Assembly (NCBI RefSeq): GCF_018860155.1
Contig: NZ_JAHKNI010000003.1
Span: 248,001 to 312,000 of the forward strand
Length of the DNA stretch: 64,000 nucleotides
Source: Nocardia albiluteola
GTDB lineage: Bacteria; Actinomycetota; Actinomycetes; Mycobacteriales; Mycobacteriaceae
Direction: 5' to 3'
Position 1 is the stretch's first letter. Every line of letters begins with the position of its first letter. This document shows positions 43,154 to 52,792 of this stretch, piece after piece. The notes beneath the pieces are model-generated. The model was not told the origin of the DNA. It was given only the letters and a program-made list of their open reading frames with translations, and made no database searches. The translations under genes were made by a program, and so were the position numbers.

Positions 43154-43825
43154 ATGAGCGGCCCGTACGGTCCGAACGACACCCCTGGTGCCGGGTCGGG
43201 GAGTCCCAGCGACCCGACTCAGTGGGGCGGCCAGCAGCAGTGGGGTCAGCCGGGCCAGGCGTCCTGGCCGCAGCAGGGCGCCGGCAGCGCCGATCCGACC
43301 CAGCAATGGAGCGGCCAGTCCCAGCAGCAGTGGGGGCAGCAGAGCTCGCCGTCGTGGCCGCAGCAGCAGCCTGCGCAGCCCTCGGCGTGGGAGCCCACTC
43401 AGCAGCAGTGGGGCCAGCCGGGGCAGCAGGGGCAGCAGTGGACCCAGTCCGACTGGTCCCAGCAGCCTGGGTCGCCCGCGCAGCCGTCGTCGCCGGTCGA
43501 CGGCGAAGGCAAGAAGAAGTCGCGCAAGGGCCTGCTCTTCGGCGGGATCGGCGCGCTGGTGGTCGTCATCGTGGCCGTGGTGCTGGGCTTCGTCTTCCTG
43601 GGCAGCGACCAGCTCGACAACTCCGCCGTGCAGACCGGCGTGCAGAAGGTGCTCAAGGATTCCTACGGCATCGATGACGTCCAGGACGTCAGCTGCCCGT
43701 CGGGCGAAGAGGTGAAGGTCAACAACAGCTTCGATTGCAGCCTGAAGGTCGGCGGCGAGAAGAAAAAGGTCACCATCAAGGTCACCAAGTCCGACGGCAC
43801 CTATGAGGTCGGCCGCCCGAGCTGA
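43154..43825 (+). CDS. DUF4333 domain membrane protein with Gln/Trp-rich N-terminus
   Basis: 223 residues: a low-complexity segment (1-115) built of Q-Q-W-G-Q-P-G-Q-like repeats, a basic stretch K-K-K-S-R-K, one membrane helix (about 122-147), and an extracellular DUF4333 domain with two cysteines (V-S-C-P-S-G-E and F-D-C-S-L) likely to form a disulfide. GGAGG is 7 nt before the ATG. The family is confined to actinobacteria and has no known function. It follows helY by 170 bp and probably has its own promoter. Confidence 0.82.
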   Translation: MSGPYGPNDTPGAGSGSPSDPTQWGGQQQWGQPGQASWPQQGAGSADPTQQWSGQSQQQWGQQSSPSWPQQQPAQPSAWEPTQQQWGQPGQQGQQWTQSDWSQQPGSPAQPSSPVDGEGKKKSRKGLLFGGIGALVVVIVAVVLGFVFLGSDQLDNSAVQTGVQKVLKDSYGIDDVQDVSCPSGEEVKVNNSFDCSLKVGGEKKKVTIKVTKSDGTYEVGRPS

Positions 43826-43872
43826 GGGTTCCGCACCGCGCGGCCGAATCGCGGGGGTGCGAACCGCCGGAC

Positions 43873-44142
43873 GTGGTGCCCGCCGTGCTTCGCCGTGCGG
43901 CGCAGCTTTACCACCGGATCGCCGATCGGTCCGCCGATCAGTCGAACGTGATGTGGGAGCGAGGGGAGGCGGCGAAATGCCTGTACCGCGCGGGCGACCG
44001 GGAAGAGGCGGTACGGCGGCTTCGGGTGATTGCGGTGGACCCCGCGGCGGATAATGGCATGTTTAGTCAGAGACAGTGTCTGGATCGAATTGCAAGTACT
44101 TCGATCGGGACTTCCCGTGAAGCGGCGCGGCCTGGAGATTGA
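43873..44142 (+). CDS. Hypothetical protein (89 aa, possibly a remnant)
   Basis: The product contains A-A-Q-L-Y-H-R-I-A-D-R, then W-E-R-G-E-A-A-K-C-L-Y-R-A-G-D-R-E-E-A-V-R-R-L, a pattern like a TPR-type helix pair. It ends at a stop inside the start of the next small ORF in another frame. GTG start with no clear ribosome-binding site. It may be the front part of a gene broken by a frameshift, with 44139-44291 as the rest. Not recognised. Confidence 0.35.
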   Translation: MVPAVLRRAAQLYHRIADRSADQSNVMWERGEAAKCLYRAGDREEAVRRLRVIAVDPAADNGMFSQRQCLDRIASTSIGTSREAARPGD

Positions 44143-44291
44143 TCGAAAAACTGACCGGCCGTGGTGTGCCGGATCTGCTCGAGATCCTGGTGCGCGAGCG
44201 CAGACAGGCGATCTCCGAGGGCAATACCCTGCAGCGGCACGAGCGCCCGATGCTCGCGGCCGCCCAGCGCGAAATCGACGCCGCGAGTTGA
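44139..44291 (+). pseudogene. Possible C-terminal remnant (50 aa)
   Basis: From TTG the frame reads L-I-E-K-L-T-G-R-G-V-P-D-L-L-E-I-L-V-R-E and ends E-I-D-A-A-S, an amphipathic, protein-like sequence with good codon bias, preceded by an in-frame stop at 44118. It lacks a credible start and could be the tail of a gene whose front lies in the previous frame. Its last codons form one copy of the 27-bp direct repeat. Confidence 0.35.
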
Positions 44292-44399
44292 GCTTTGCGC
44301 GTCGACACGATCGGCCGAATGTCGATCGGGCGTCGAGGCCGCTCGCGCGCAGGTACGGGCCGCCATGGGTGTGAAATCGACGCCGCGAGTTGAGCTTTG
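44271..44399 (+). repeat. 27-bp direct repeat (two copies, 102 bp apart)
   Basis: The sequence from GAAATCGACGCC to GTTGAGCTTTG occurs at 44271-44297 and 44373-44399. The first copy covers the end of a small ORF. The spacing is a multiple of three, so a duplication within a former coding sequence is one explanation. Confidence 0.75.
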
Positions 44400-44549
44400 A
44401 GGCGCACACGACGCGAGCGCGAATCGGTGGCCATGGCGGTTACGCGGTGTTCGATGGGCCCGGCTGCGACGGGCTTTCGCACAGGAGGGTGCGCGCAGGG
44501 CAGCCGGCGGCCCTCGTGCCGCAACCCGGGCGAGGCATAGGTTCCCGGC

Positions 44550-45515
44550 TCAGGCTCCGCGGTTGGCTATAGCGGCGATGAGGCGTTTGACCGGGCTCTC
44601 CGCGTTGTAGGCGGCTGCCAGGGCGTTCAGGCCGTCTGGGTCGGCGGGGGTTTCGGGGAGCGCGTCCGGGCGGGAGAGGTGCACCTCGGCGTCGCGGACC
44701 ACGCGGACGACGGGGGCTGCCACCTTCAAATAGTCCTGTGCCGCAGTGAGTTTGGCGCGCACGCCCTGTGCCAGCTCGGCGTCCGGATCCGAGACGGCGG
44801 CGACCAGCGCCTCCAGGGTGCCGAAGCGGGAGATCAGGGTGGCCGCGGATTTGTCTCCGATGCCCGCGACGCCGGGCAGGCCGTCGGAGGCGTCGCCGCG
44901 CAGGGTGGCCATGTCGGCGTAGGCGGGCCCGGCATTCTCCTGGGGCACACCATATTTCGAGGCGACCTCGGCGGGGCCGAACAGCTCGGCCTTGGCCAGG
45001 CCGCGGCCGACGTAGAACACCCGCACCGGCGGGGCCGGGTCGTCGCGCACCAGCTGGAGCAGATCGCGGTCGCCGCTGACGACGATCACCTCGTCGGTGC
45101 GCTCCCGGGTGGCCAGGGTGCCGATGACGTCGTCGGCCTCGAGGCCCTCGGCGCCCGCGGTGGCGATGCCCGCCGCCTCGAGCACCTCGAGAATCATGTC
45201 CACCTGGGGGGTGAGCGTGTCGGGTACCTCCTCGGCGCCCGGCGCGGCTCCGGCCGAATCGTCGAGCCGGTGCGCCTTGTAGGAGGGCAGCAGCTCGACC
45301 CGGAATTGCGGCCGCCAGTTCAGATCCAGGCACACCACCAGCCGCCCCGGTGAGTGCCGGGCGATCAGCGCCGCCACCATGTCGGTGAATCCGCGCAGCG
45401 CGTTCACCGGCTGCCCGCTGGGCGCGGTGATCTTCTCCGGCACGGCGTAGAAGGCCCGGAACCACAGGCTGGCCCCGTCCAGCAGCAACAGCGGTCCGGC
45501 GGCAGGTGAGCTCAT
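44550..45515 (-). CDS. 5'-3' exonuclease (FEN/PolA N-terminal-like, Rv2090-type)
   Basis: 321 residues. Seen: [16 protein letters not shown] near residue 8, the metal-binding acidic cluster [12 protein letters not shown] near 127 and [11 protein letters not shown] near 146, and the helix-hairpin-helix [14 protein letters not shown]. This is the fold of the 5' nuclease domain of DNA polymerase I, here as a stand-alone protein. It would process flap or 5' ends of DNA. ATG at 45515; divergent from the M24 peptidase gene, as in M. tuberculosis. Confidence 0.9.
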   Translation of the reverse strand: MSSPAAGPLLLLDGASLWFRAFYAVPEKITAPSGQPVNALRGFTDMVAALIARHSPGRLVVCLDLNWRPQFRVELLPSYKAHRLDDSAGAAPGAEEVPDTLTPQVDMILEVLEAAGIATAGAEGLEADDVIGTLATRERTDEVIVVSGDRDLLQLVRDDPAPPVRVFYVGRGLAKAELFGPAEVASKYGVPQENAGPAYADMATLRGDASDGLPGVAGIGDKSAATLISRFGTLEALVAAVSDPDAELAQGVRAKLTAAQDYLKVAAPVVRVVRDAEVHLSRPDALPETPADPDGLNALAAAYNAESPVKRLIAAIANRGA

Positions 45516-45636
45516 AGCGCAGACGGTACCTGCTCGGGCTGACAAACCAGCCCGGAAGGCGAGGTGAGGCGGGCGCTCCTGCCGGGACGACGATGTCCGG
45601 GCGGCGCCTATTGCCAAGCGGGTAACGTGAGGCGGC

Positions 45637-46764
45637 ATGAGCGACCAGTCGGATTCACGGTTCGGTGCAGAGGTCTACGGGAAGCGGTTGGAGCGGGCGG
45701 CGGAGCTGCTGCGGGCCGCTCATCTGGATGCGCTACTCATTACGCCGGGCCCGGATCTGCGGTATCTGATCGGGTCGCGCGCGCAATCGTTCGAACGGCT
45801 GACCTGCCTGGTCGTCCCCGCCAGCGGCGCGACGCCGTCGGTGGTCGTCCCGAAGCTGGAACTGGCGGGGCTGGCGGGTTCGGCGGCCGGTGAGCTGGGC
45901 CTGCAGCTGCTGGACTGGGTCGACGGCGTGGATCCGTACCACATCGTCAAGTCCGCGCTGAACGCCGGCGCCCGGGTCGCGGTCGACGACGCGATGCCCG
46001 CGCTGCATCTGCTGCCGATCGCCGATGTGTTCGGCGTGCTGCCCGCGTCGGCGACGCCGGTGCTGCGACAGCTGCGAATGCGCAAGGACGACAGCGAGAT
46101 CGAGGCACTGCGCCGCGCCGGCGCGGCGATCGATCGGGTGCACGCCCGGGTGGGCGAATGGCTGCGCGCCGGGCGCACCGAGGCCGAGGTGGCCGCCGAC
46201 ATCGCCGAGGCGATCGTCGCGGAGGGGCATACCGCGGCCGCCTTCGTGATCGTCGGCAGCGGTCCGAACGGCGCGATTCCGCATCACGAGCAGTCCGACC
46301 GCCGCATCGAATCCGGCGACATCGTGGTCGTGGACATCGGCGGCCCGGTCGAGCCCGGCTACTATTCCGATTCCACCCGCACCTATGTCGTCGGCGAGCC
46401 CGATGCGGAGATCGCCGAGCGCATCGCGGTGCTCGAGCGGGCCCAGGCCGCCGCGGTGGCCGCGGCCCGGCCCGGCGTCACCGCCGAATCCGTCGACGCC
46501 GCGGCGCGAAATGTGCTGACGGAGGCCGGTTTCGGCGAGGCCTTCATCCATCGCACCGGCCACGGCATCGGCCTGTCCGTGCACGAGGAGCCCTACATCG
46601 TGGGCGGCAACGACATCGTGCTCGAGCCCGGTATGGCCTTCAGTATCGAGCCGGGCATCTACTTCCCCGGCGAGTGGGGCGCCCGCATCGAGGACATCGT
46701 GGTGGTCACCGACGACGGCTGCGAATCGGTGAATCAGCGCCCCCATGGGCTGACGTCCGTGTGA
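45637..46764 (+). CDS. M24 family metallopeptidase (Xaa-Pro dipeptidase, PepE-like)
   Basis: 375 residues: an N-terminal creatinase-like domain (1-150) and a pita-bread catalytic domain. Metal ligands are visible: D in [10 protein letters not shown] in Y-S-D-S-T-R-T-Y, H in [10 protein letters not shown] in F-S-I-E-P-G-I-Y and E in A-R-I-E-D-I-V-V. It should cleave Xaa-Pro dipeptides or remove N-terminal residues before Pro, with two metal ions. TAACGT ends 8 nt before the ATG (GAGGCGG overlaps), so the start could be leaderless or weakly led. Neighbour order matches Rv2089c-Rv2090. Confidence 0.92.
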   Translation: MSDQSDSRFGAEVYGKRLERAAELLRAAHLDALLITPGPDLRYLIGSRAQSFERLTCLVVPASGATPSVVVPKLELAGLAGSAAGELGLQLLDWVDGVDPYHIVKSALNAGARVAVDDAMPALHLLPIADVFGVLPASATPVLRQLRMRKDDSEIEALRRAGAAIDRVHARVGEWLRAGRTEAEVAADIAEAIVAEGHTAAAFVIVGSGPNGAIPHHEQSDRRIESGDIVVVDIGGPVEPGYYSDSTRTYVVGEPDAEIAERIAVLERAQAAAVAAARPGVTAESVDAAARNVLTEAGFGEAFIHRTGHGIGLSVHEEPYIVGGNDIVLEPGMAFSIEPGIYFPGEWGARIEDIVVVTDDGCESVNQRPHGLTSV

Positions 46765-47016
46765 ACCCTCGCTCCGCAGAGATCTCCGGCGTCCTGACGG
46801 CGGTGCAGCTCGGCCGCACCGCAGAATCCATTGCTGCACAACAGGAGTGCGAGGGTGCCTGCGTCAGTTCTCCGGCGGGCACAACGATCCGTGGGACGAC
46901 CTCGAGAACGCGGTGGACCTGACCGCCACGGGCTTGGTGCCGTACGGGAACGTGCACCATCCGCACGGGCACACTGTGGCCCGGACGAAACGACTCCGGG
47001 TACGAAGCCGAGGCGA

Positions 47017-47427
47017 TCAGACGCAGCGCAGGGCCGCGCTCGACAGCAGGCGGGTGGGGCGGATGGCGATGACGACGCGGGCCGGGTTCTCGCGCGGAGT
47101 CCGGTACCGGACGGCGTAGCGCCGTTCGGCCTCGGCGACCTCGGCCGGGTCGGTGAGCACGTCGGCGGGACCCTCGAGGGTGAGCCAGCGGGCCCCGTCG
47201 ACCTGGCTCACCGCGGCATACCCGGTGTGCCGCACATTGCGCGCCTTCGTTGAATCGCCCGAGGTGATAATGCGGACGATCCCGGCCTCGTCGTCCCACG
47301 CGAATCCGATCGGAACGACGTGGGGTGTGCCGTCGCCGCGCAACGTGGTGAGTGTCGCCAGATGCCGTTCGATGACGAACGCGAGCGCGGCCGGGGCCAT
47401 TTCGATGCGGGTATCGGTGGCTGCCAT
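47017..47427 (-). CDS. F420-dependent split-barrel oxidoreductase (Rv2074-like)
   Basis: 136 residues of the flavin/deazaflavin oxidoreductase superfamily. Seen: L-A-T-L-T-T-L-R-G-D-G-T-P-H-V-V-P-I-G-F near residue 24, T-S-G-D-S-T-K-A-R-N-V-R, and W-L-T-L-E-G-P-A-D-V-L. The M. tuberculosis protein at the same position next to the cob genes (Rv2074) is an F420-dependent biliverdin reductase, so the same activity is likely here (inference from family and position). A 250-bp gap separates it from the convergent M24 peptidase gene. Confidence 0.82.
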   Translation of the reverse strand: MAATDTRIEMAPAALAFVIERHLATLTTLRGDGTPHVVPIGFAWDDEAGIVRIITSGDSTKARNVRHTGYAAVSQVDGARWLTLEGPADVLTDPAEVAEAERRYAVRYRTPRENPARVVIAIRPTRLLSSAALRCV

Positions 47428-47683
47428 GCAGCCAGGCTAACAATCGGCGAATTTCCGTCGTCGCGCCCGTGCTCAGAACGACCCGGCGGGTCGGCTGAGC
47501 AGCGGAATTGTCCGCTGGGCCTGGATGCAATTGCCGTGTGCCGTGTGCCCTGGACGGTGCGCGGATGCGGTCGTTCGTGAGCACATCCGGCGGAGGTGCT
47601 CCCGATGTTCACCGGGCGCGTACCGGTGGGGTTGGCGGCAGGGCCACGGGCTGTGTGGCGTTCGACGATGGCACACTGTCGGC

Positions 47684-48436
47684 ATGGGTGTGCGGGTGGA
47701 CGAGGGTGCGATCGTGCTGCTGGGTGGGCGCAGCGAGATCGGGCTCGAGATCGTGCGGCGGTGTGCGGCGGGCCGGGTGGTGATTCTGGCCGCGCGTCGC
47801 AGCGACGAGCTGGCGCGGGAGCGGGCCGCGGCCGAGGATGCGGGTGCGGCCGCGGTGCACTGCGTCGAGTTCGATGCCGACGATCTGGCCGCGCACCAGC
47901 CGTTGCTGGAGAAGATCGCCGCCGAACACGGCCGGATCGGCGCGGCGGTGCTCGCGTTCGGCGTGCTGGGTGACCAGGCTCGCGCCGAACAGGATCCGGC
48001 GGCGGCGGTCGCGGTACTGCAGACCGATTTCGTGGCGCAGGTCGGCCTGCTGACGATTCTGGCGAACATGCTGCGGGCCCAGGGCAGCGGGCACCTGGTG
48101 GTGTTCAGCTCGGTGGCCGGATTCCGGGTGCGGCGGGCCAATTACGTGTACGGCTCGGGGAAGGCGGGACTGGACGGATTCGCCACCGGACTGGCGGATG
48201 CGTTGCACGGCACCGGAGTTCACCTGCTGCTGGTGCGTTCCGGATTCGTGATCGGCCGCATGACCGAGGGGATGGACCCCGCGCCGTTCTCGGTGCGTCC
48301 CGGCCAGGTCGCCGACGCGGTGCTCGCGGGGTTGCGCGCCCGCCGCGAGATCGCCTGGGCCCCGGCCATGATGCGCCCGATCTACTTCGTATCCCGCTTC
48401 GTCCCGCGCGCGATCTGGCGGCGGCTGCCCCGATGA
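47684..48436 (+). CDS. Short-chain dehydrogenase/reductase (Rv2073c-like)
   Basis: 250 residues. The N-terminal Rossmann motif is altered: A-I-V-L-L-G-G-R-S-E-I-G-L-E instead of T-G-x-x-x-G-I-G. The active site is S-S-V-A-G near residue 143 with Y-V-Y-G-S-G-K near 157 (Tyr-x-x-x-Lys). The layout resembles DprE2-type SDRs that reduce lipid-linked sugars. ATG at 47684; GTG codons a few residues later are possible. It lies just before cobL, as Rv2073c does, but there is no evidence for a cobalamin role. Confidence 0.8.
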   Translation: MGVRVDEGAIVLLGGRSEIGLEIVRRCAAGRVVILAARRSDELARERAAAEDAGAAAVHCVEFDADDLAAHQPLLEKIAAEHGRIGAAVLAFGVLGDQARAEQDPAAAVAVLQTDFVAQVGLLTILANMLRAQGSGHLVVFSSVAGFRVRRANYVYGSGKAGLDGFATGLADALHGTGVHLLLVRSGFVIGRMTEGMDPAPFSVRPGQVADAVLAGLRARREIAWAPAMMRPIYFVSRFVPRAIWRRLPR

Positions 48437-48467
48437 CCGGCATGTCCCGTTCGGCGGGGGAGACCCG

Positions 48468-49736
48468 ATGGTGATGATGCAGTGGTCCGGCGCCCCGATC
48501 GCGGTGGTGGGCATCGGGGCCGACGGCTGGGACGGGTTGGGGTCGGCGGCGCGCGAGGCCGTGGAGCTGGCGGACGTGGTGTTCGGTTCGGGGCGGCAGC
48601 TGGCGCTGGTGCCCGCGGCCGTCTCCGGCCCCGAACGGGTGCGGTGGCCCGTTCCGCTGCTTCCGGCGCTACCGGATCTCTTCCGCGCGCACCGCGGTTC
48701 GCGAGTGTGTGTGCTCGCGAGCGGGGACCCGATGTTCTACGGAATCGGGGTGTCGCTGGCGAAACTCGTGGGGCCGCAAGCGCTTCGGGTGCTGCCGCAG
48801 CCCTCGTCGGCAGCGCTGGCCTGTGCGCGGCTGGGCTGGGGGCTGGCGCAGACTCCTGTGGTCAGTGCCGTGGGGCGCAGGTTGGAGACGGTGCTGCCGG
48901 AGCTGGCCGACCGGCGCCGGATCCTGCTGCTGAGCTCCGACGAGCGCACCCCGGGCGAGTTGGCGAAGCTCCTGTCGTGCAACGGTTTCGGGTCGTCGCT
49001 GCTGACGGTGCTGGAACAGCTCGGCGGCCCGGCCGAGCGCGTCGTGTCGGGTGAGGCGGCGGTGTGGGACGCACCGCCGGGCGACCCGCTCAATATCGTC
49101 GCCGTGGACTGCCTGGCTGATCCGGGCGCACCGCGGCTGACCCGGCTCCCGGGCCTGCCGGACGGCGTGTACGCCGGTGACGGGCAGCTCACCAAGGCGG
49201 AGGTGCGCGCGCTGTCTCTCGCCGCGCTGGCCCCCGCGCCGGGGGAGCTGCTGTGGGACGTCGGCGGCGGGTCGGGCACGATCGCCATCGAATGGTGCCG
49301 TACCCATCCGGAGTGCAGCGCAATCGCTTTCGAGCGATCCGGCGCGCGACGCGAGCAGATTGCGGGCAACGCCGCGGCCCTCGGGGTGCCGGGAGTGGCG
49401 ATCGTCGGCGAGGTGATCGCGGAGCTGGCGGACGGCGGACTCGCAGAACCCGACGCCATCTTCCTGGGGGGCGGGCTCACCCAGCCCGGTGTATTCGAGA
49501 GCTGCTGGGCACGCCTGCGACCCGGCGGACGCCTGGTCGCCAACGCGGTGACCGCGGAATCGGAGACGCGCCTGGTCGCCTGGGCGGCCGAATTCGGTGG
49601 TGCGCTACGGCGATTCCAGATTCACCGGGCCGAGCCGCTCGGCGGTTTCACCGCGTGGCGCCCCCAGCTGCCCGTCACGCAGTGGAGCGTGATCAAGCAG
49701 GCCGAGGTGGACCCGAACCCGGACGGGCAGCGGTGA
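48468..49736 (+). CDS. cobL: Precorrin-6Y C5,15-methyltransferase (decarboxylating) CobL
   Basis: 422 residues, a fusion of CbiE-like (about 1-215) and CbiT-like (about 225-422) domains. It methylates precorrin-6B at C5 and C15 and decarboxylates it to precorrin-8. Seen: V-V-G-I-G-A-D-G-W and L-A-S-G-D-P-M-F-Y-G-I-G (CbiE), and L-W-D-V-G-G-G-S-G-T-I-A-I-E-W (SAM site of CbiT). GGGGGAG is 5 nt before the ATG. Its stop overlaps the cobK start (GTGA). M. tuberculosis has cobM between cobL and cobK; here it is absent. Confidence 0.95.
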   Translation: MVMMQWSGAPIAVVGIGADGWDGLGSAAREAVELADVVFGSGRQLALVPAAVSGPERVRWPVPLLPALPDLFRAHRGSRVCVLASGDPMFYGIGVSLAKLVGPQALRVLPQPSSAALACARLGWGLAQTPVVSAVGRRLETVLPELADRRRILLLSSDERTPGELAKLLSCNGFGSSLLTVLEQLGGPAERVVSGEAAVWDAPPGDPLNIVAVDCLADPGAPRLTRLPGLPDGVYAGDGQLTKAEVRALSLAALAPAPGELLWDVGGGSGTIAIEWCRTHPECSAIAFERSGARREQIAGNAAALGVPGVAIVGEVIAELADGGLAEPDAIFLGGGLTQPGVFESCWARLRPGGRLVANAVTAESETRLVAWAAEFGGALRRFQIHRAEPLGGFTAWRPQLPVTQWSVIKQAEVDPNPDGQR

Positions 49737-50470
49737 GAATCCTGCTGCTGGGCGGTACTCGTGAGGCCCGCGAGATCGCCGAAACCGGTACGGATGAGCG
49801 AGAATTCGAGCTCGTCTCCTCGCTCGCCGGACGGGTCCGAGATCCGGTGCTGCCCGCGGGGCCGGTGCGGGTGGGAGGTTTCGGCGGAGTCGATGGACTG
49901 CGGGAGTGGCTGGCCGCCAACGATATCGATGCGGTCGTCGATGCGACGCATCCATTCGCGGGCCGGATCTCGGCGCACGCGGCGGCGGCCGCTGCCGCAC
50001 TGGAGCTGCCGGTCCTGCACGTGCGGCGTCCCGGCTGGCGGGAGCGGCCGGGCGATCGTTGGCTCCGCGTGCCCGATGTGGCCGCGGCCGCGGATCTCGT
50101 GGCGGGGCTGGGGGAACGGATCTTCCTGACGATCGGTCGTCAGGAGGTCGGCGCGTTCGAGGGCCTGCGAGGGCAGTGGTTCCTGATCCGCGCGATCGAC
50201 CCGCCGACCGCCGCGCTGCCGCGCGAGCACGAACTTCTGCTGGCCCGTGGGCCTTTCGACGTCGAAGACGAGGTGCGGCTGCTGAGTGCGCACCGGATAG
50301 ATGCGCTCGTCACCAAGGACAGCGGGGGAGAGTCGACCGCGGCCAAACTCGGCGCCGCCCGCGCCCTCGGTATCCCCGTCGTCATGGTCGATCGCCCGGC
50401 GTTACCCGCGGGCGCGGCGACCGTGGAATCGGCCGCCGCGGTATGGGATTGGCTGCGGGTGCTGCGTTGA
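49733..50470 (+). CDS. cobK: Precorrin-6A reductase CobK
   Basis: 245 residues from the GTG overlapping the cobL stop. It reduces precorrin-6A to precorrin-6B with NADPH. Seen: I-L-L-L-G-G-T-R-E-A-R-E-I-A at the N-terminus (nucleotide site), V-V-D-A-T-H-P-F-A-G-R-I-S near residue 63, and L-V-T-K-D-S-G-G-E-S-T-A-A-K-L near 195. All are diagnostic of CobK/CbiJ. Translationally coupled to cobL. A convergent PadR gene lies 93 bp downstream. Confidence 0.95.
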   Translation: MRILLLGGTREAREIAETGTDEREFELVSSLAGRVRDPVLPAGPVRVGGFGGVDGLREWLAANDIDAVVDATHPFAGRISAHAAAAAAALELPVLHVRRPGWRERPGDRWLRVPDVAAAADLVAGLGERIFLTIGRQEVGAFEGLRGQWFLIRAIDPPTAALPREHELLLARGPFDVEDEVRLLSAHRIDALVTKDSGGESTAAKLGAARALGIPVVMVDRPALPAGAATVESAAAVWDWLRVLR

Positions 50471-50562
50471 GCCGCGTGCGCGGCGGTTGTCGGCCGCGGA
50501 GGTGGCACGCCGTTGGGATGGACGCTCGAACTCCCCGGCGCGGCGAACGGGCGGCCAGGCTT

Positions 50563-51108
50563 TCAGGAGGGGTCGGCGGATGCGGGCGCCAGCAGTGTCG
50601 GCAGCCGGTCGAACCAATCCAGCACGGCCCGTTCGTATCCGATGCCGAAGTCCAGGGTCGCTCGCTCGTAGCGGGACATCGACTCGTCGGTATCGCCCAG
50701 ATAGCGTTCTAGGCGTTGTTCGTGGATCACGCGGTTCGCCGCGATGATTCGATGCAGCCGCTTGGGTTCGACGAATTCGCCGAATGCCAGGGTCAGCAGC
50801 AGCGGTACCCGGATGGTCTCCGCGCCCGGGTCGCGGGCGATCCACTGCGCGAACGCCTCGCGGCCCGCCTCGGTGATTCGATACGGCGTCCGCTCGCGCG
50901 CGCCGGTCTCCCCCTTCTCCACCAGCCCGATCCGGGACATCGTCGCCAGCTCGCGATACACCTGGCTCTGGGTGATCGTCCAGAAGTCCCCGATCCGGTC
51001 CTGAGCGACGCTGACCAGATCCCACCCGGCCATCGGGCCCTCGTGCAGGAAGCCCAGCAGTGAGGCGGCGGTCGAGTTCAGTCCCCGCTTCGGTTCGTCC
51101 CCGGACAT
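50563..51108 (-). CDS. PadR family transcriptional regulator
   Basis: 181 residues: N-terminal winged helix (about 10-90: A-A-S-L-L-G-F-L-H-E-G-P-M-A-G-W-D-L, S-Q-V-Y-R-E-L-A-T-M-S-R-I-G-L-V-E-K, R-T-P-Y-R-I-T-E-A-G) and a C-terminal Vir-type helical dimer domain. AAGGAGG sits 5 nt before the ATG. A near-perfect palindrome with TTCC/GGAA halves is 14 bp upstream of the start. It sits between cobK and the end of cobIJ; the target and ligand are unknown. Confidence 0.87.
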   Translation of the reverse strand: MSGDEPKRGLNSTAASLLGFLHEGPMAGWDLVSVAQDRIGDFWTITQSQVYRELATMSRIGLVEKGETGARERTPYRITEAGREAFAQWIARDPGAETIRVPLLLTLAFGEFVEPKRLHRIIAANRVIHEQRLERYLGDTDESMSRYERATLDFGIGYERAVLDWFDRLPTLLAPASADPS

Positions 51109-51121
51109 GCCACCCTCCTTC

Positions 51122-51142
51122 AATGTTCCACATAGGAATATT
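51122..51142. promoter_or_regulatory. Candidate PadR operator (AATGTTCC-N5-GGAATATT)
   Basis: Eight-base half sites agree at seven positions around ACATA. It overlaps the expected padR promoter and also includes an ATGT-N3-ACAT core, related to PadR-type sites. It lies just after the cobIJ stop, so it probably serves only padR. Confidence 0.5.
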
Positions 51143-51166
51143 AACCGCTGGGACAGTCGTACCGCA

Positions 51167-52792
51167 TCATCGGGCCACGTACCGGCGTGAGGTGTAGACG
51201 CGGGTGCCGGACGGGGTGTCGAACGCGGTGGTAGTGGAGGCGCCGATGATAAGCAGGGTGCGCATGTCCACCTCGGCGGGATCCAGCTCGGCGAGGGTGA
51301 GCACCCGCACCGATTCGCCCGGCCCGCCGACATCGCGACCCAGGATCACCGGCGTATCGGGCTTGCGGTGTTCGAGCACCAGCTCGCGCAACGCGGCGAC
51401 CTGCCAGGTGCGCTGCGAAGAGGCCGGGTTGTACACGGCGATGGCCATGTCGGCGGCGGCCACGGCCGAAATGCGCTGTGTCACCGTCTCCCACGGCTTG
51501 AGCCGGTCGGACAGCGAAATCATGGCGAAGTCGTGGCCGAGCGGGGCGCCGACGCGGCTGGCGACCGCCCCGGCCGCGGTCATGCCGGGCAGCACGCGCA
51601 CCGGGACGTCTCGCCACTGCGGATCGGCGGACTCCTCGATCACCGCCGCGGCCATCGCGAACACGCCGGGGTCGCCGGACGAGACCACCACCACCCGGGC
51701 GCCCTGCTTGGCCAGATCCAGTGCCATGGCGGCACGTTCGGACTCCACCCGGTTGTCGCTGGCGTGCCGCCGCTGCCCCGTGCGCAGCGGAACCCGGTCG
51801 ATATAGGTGGTATAGCCGACCAGATCGGTTGCCGCGGCGAGGGCCTCGGTGACCTCGGGAGTCGTCCAGTCCGGGGAGCCCGGGCCGAGACCGACGACGA
51901 CCACCTCGCCTGGTTCTGGCGAACTGCTATGCACTGCAAGGGAATCCATCACCGGCGGTGCGACATTGTCGTCGGCCGCGGACGGGCGGTCGGGATCGTG
52001 CGGGTCAGCTGCGGATCGCCGCGCTCGTGCGGCGGCCTCGGAATTGGCGGCCGTGAGCGGGATCTCGGTGGTGACCTCGGGTCCCGGGACGACGGTGATC
52101 GCGAAGTACGGCACCTCGTCGTCGGCGACATCGGCCGCGCGTAGCACACGCTGTCGGCCGGTGCTCGCGCGCTCGACATAATAGGCGTCGTCGATCCGTC
52201 CCGCATCGGAAAGCGCCTGCCGCACACCGGGATAGGTGCGCCCCAGTTTCATGATGACGGCGGCGTCGGCGGCGGCGAGCCGGCGGGCGAGCTCATCGGC
52301 GGGCAGGGTGCCGGGCAGCACCGTCAGCACCTGATCGCCCTCCACCAGCGGCGTGCCCAGGGCCGCCGACGCCGCGCTCACCGACGTGATGCCGGGGATG
52401 ATCTCGGCGTCGAACCGGCCGGCGAGGCGGCGGTGCATGTGCATGTACGAGCTGTAGAACAGCGGATCCCCCGCGGCCAGCAGCGCCACGGTCCGCCCGG
52501 CCTCGAGATGACCGGCCAGCGTCGCGGCCGCCCGCTCGTAGAACTCGTCGATGGCGCCCTGATAACCGCCCGGATGGTCCGTCGTCTCGGTCGTCACCGG
52601 ATAGATCAGGTGTTCCTCCAGCTGCCCGGGGCGCATGTATGCCGCGGCGATGCCGCGCGAGATGCTGCGTCCGTGGCGGGCGCTGTGAAAGGCGATCACA
52701 TCGGCCGCGCCGATGATCCGCGCCGCCTTGACCGTGACGAGTTCCGGATCGCCCGGTCCGAGGCCGATGCCCCAGAGCTTTCCTCGGCTCAT
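51167..52792 (-). CDS. cobIJ: Bifunctional precorrin-2 C20- / precorrin-3B C17-methyltransferase CobIJ
   Basis: 541 residues in two homologous SAM-dependent domains. CobI part (about 1-245): [26 protein letters not shown] and [10 protein letters not shown]. CobJ part (about 290-541): [25 protein letters not shown] and [12 protein letters not shown] charged linker joins them. The fusion matches Rv2066. Start ATG overlaps the cobH stop (ATGA). It provides methylations at C20 and C17 of the corrin ring. Confidence 0.95.
   Translation of the reverse strand: MSRGKLWGIGLGPGDPELVTVKAARIIGAADVIAFHSARHGRSISRGIAAAYMRPGQLEEHLIYPVTTETTDHPGGYQGAIDEFYERAAATLAGHLEAGRTVALLAAGDPLFYSSYMHMHRRLAGRFDAEIIPGITSVSAASAALGTPLVEGDQVLTVLPGTLPADELARRLAAADAAVIMKLGRTYPGVRQALSDAGRIDDAYYVERASTGRQRVLRAADVADDEVPYFAITVVPGPEVTTEIPLTAANSEAAARARRSAADPHDPDRPSAADDNVAPPVMDSLAVHSSSPEPGEVVVVGLGPGSPDWTTPEVTEALAAATDLVGYTTYIDRVPLRTGQRRHASDNRVESERAAMALDLAKQGARVVVVSSGDPGVFAMAAAVIEESADPQWRDVPVRVLPGMTAAGAVASRVGAPLGHDFAMISLSDRLKPWETVTQRISAVAAADMAIAVYNPASSQRTWQVAALRELVLEHRKPDTPVILGRDVGGPGESVRVLTLAELDPAEVDMRTLLIIGASTTTAFDTPSGTRVYTSRRYVAR

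Larger units (their letters stand above)
43826..44549. other. 724-bp degraded region with two small ORFs and a direct repeat
   Basis: Between the DUF4333 gene and the exonuclease stop no intact conserved gene is visible. It holds an 89-codon ORF (43873-44142), a 50-codon ORF (44139-44291) with protein-like character, and a 27-bp direct repeat (44271-44297 and 44373-44399, exactly 102 bp apart). Codon bias is weaker than in neighbours, suggesting an eroded locus. Confidence 0.5.

Noticed and set aside
46765..47016. Short plus-strand open frames between the M24 peptidase and the Rv2074-like gene
   Set aside because: They run into the antisense of the neighbouring gene, show no conserved motifs and no ribosome-binding site; treated as empty intergenic DNA.
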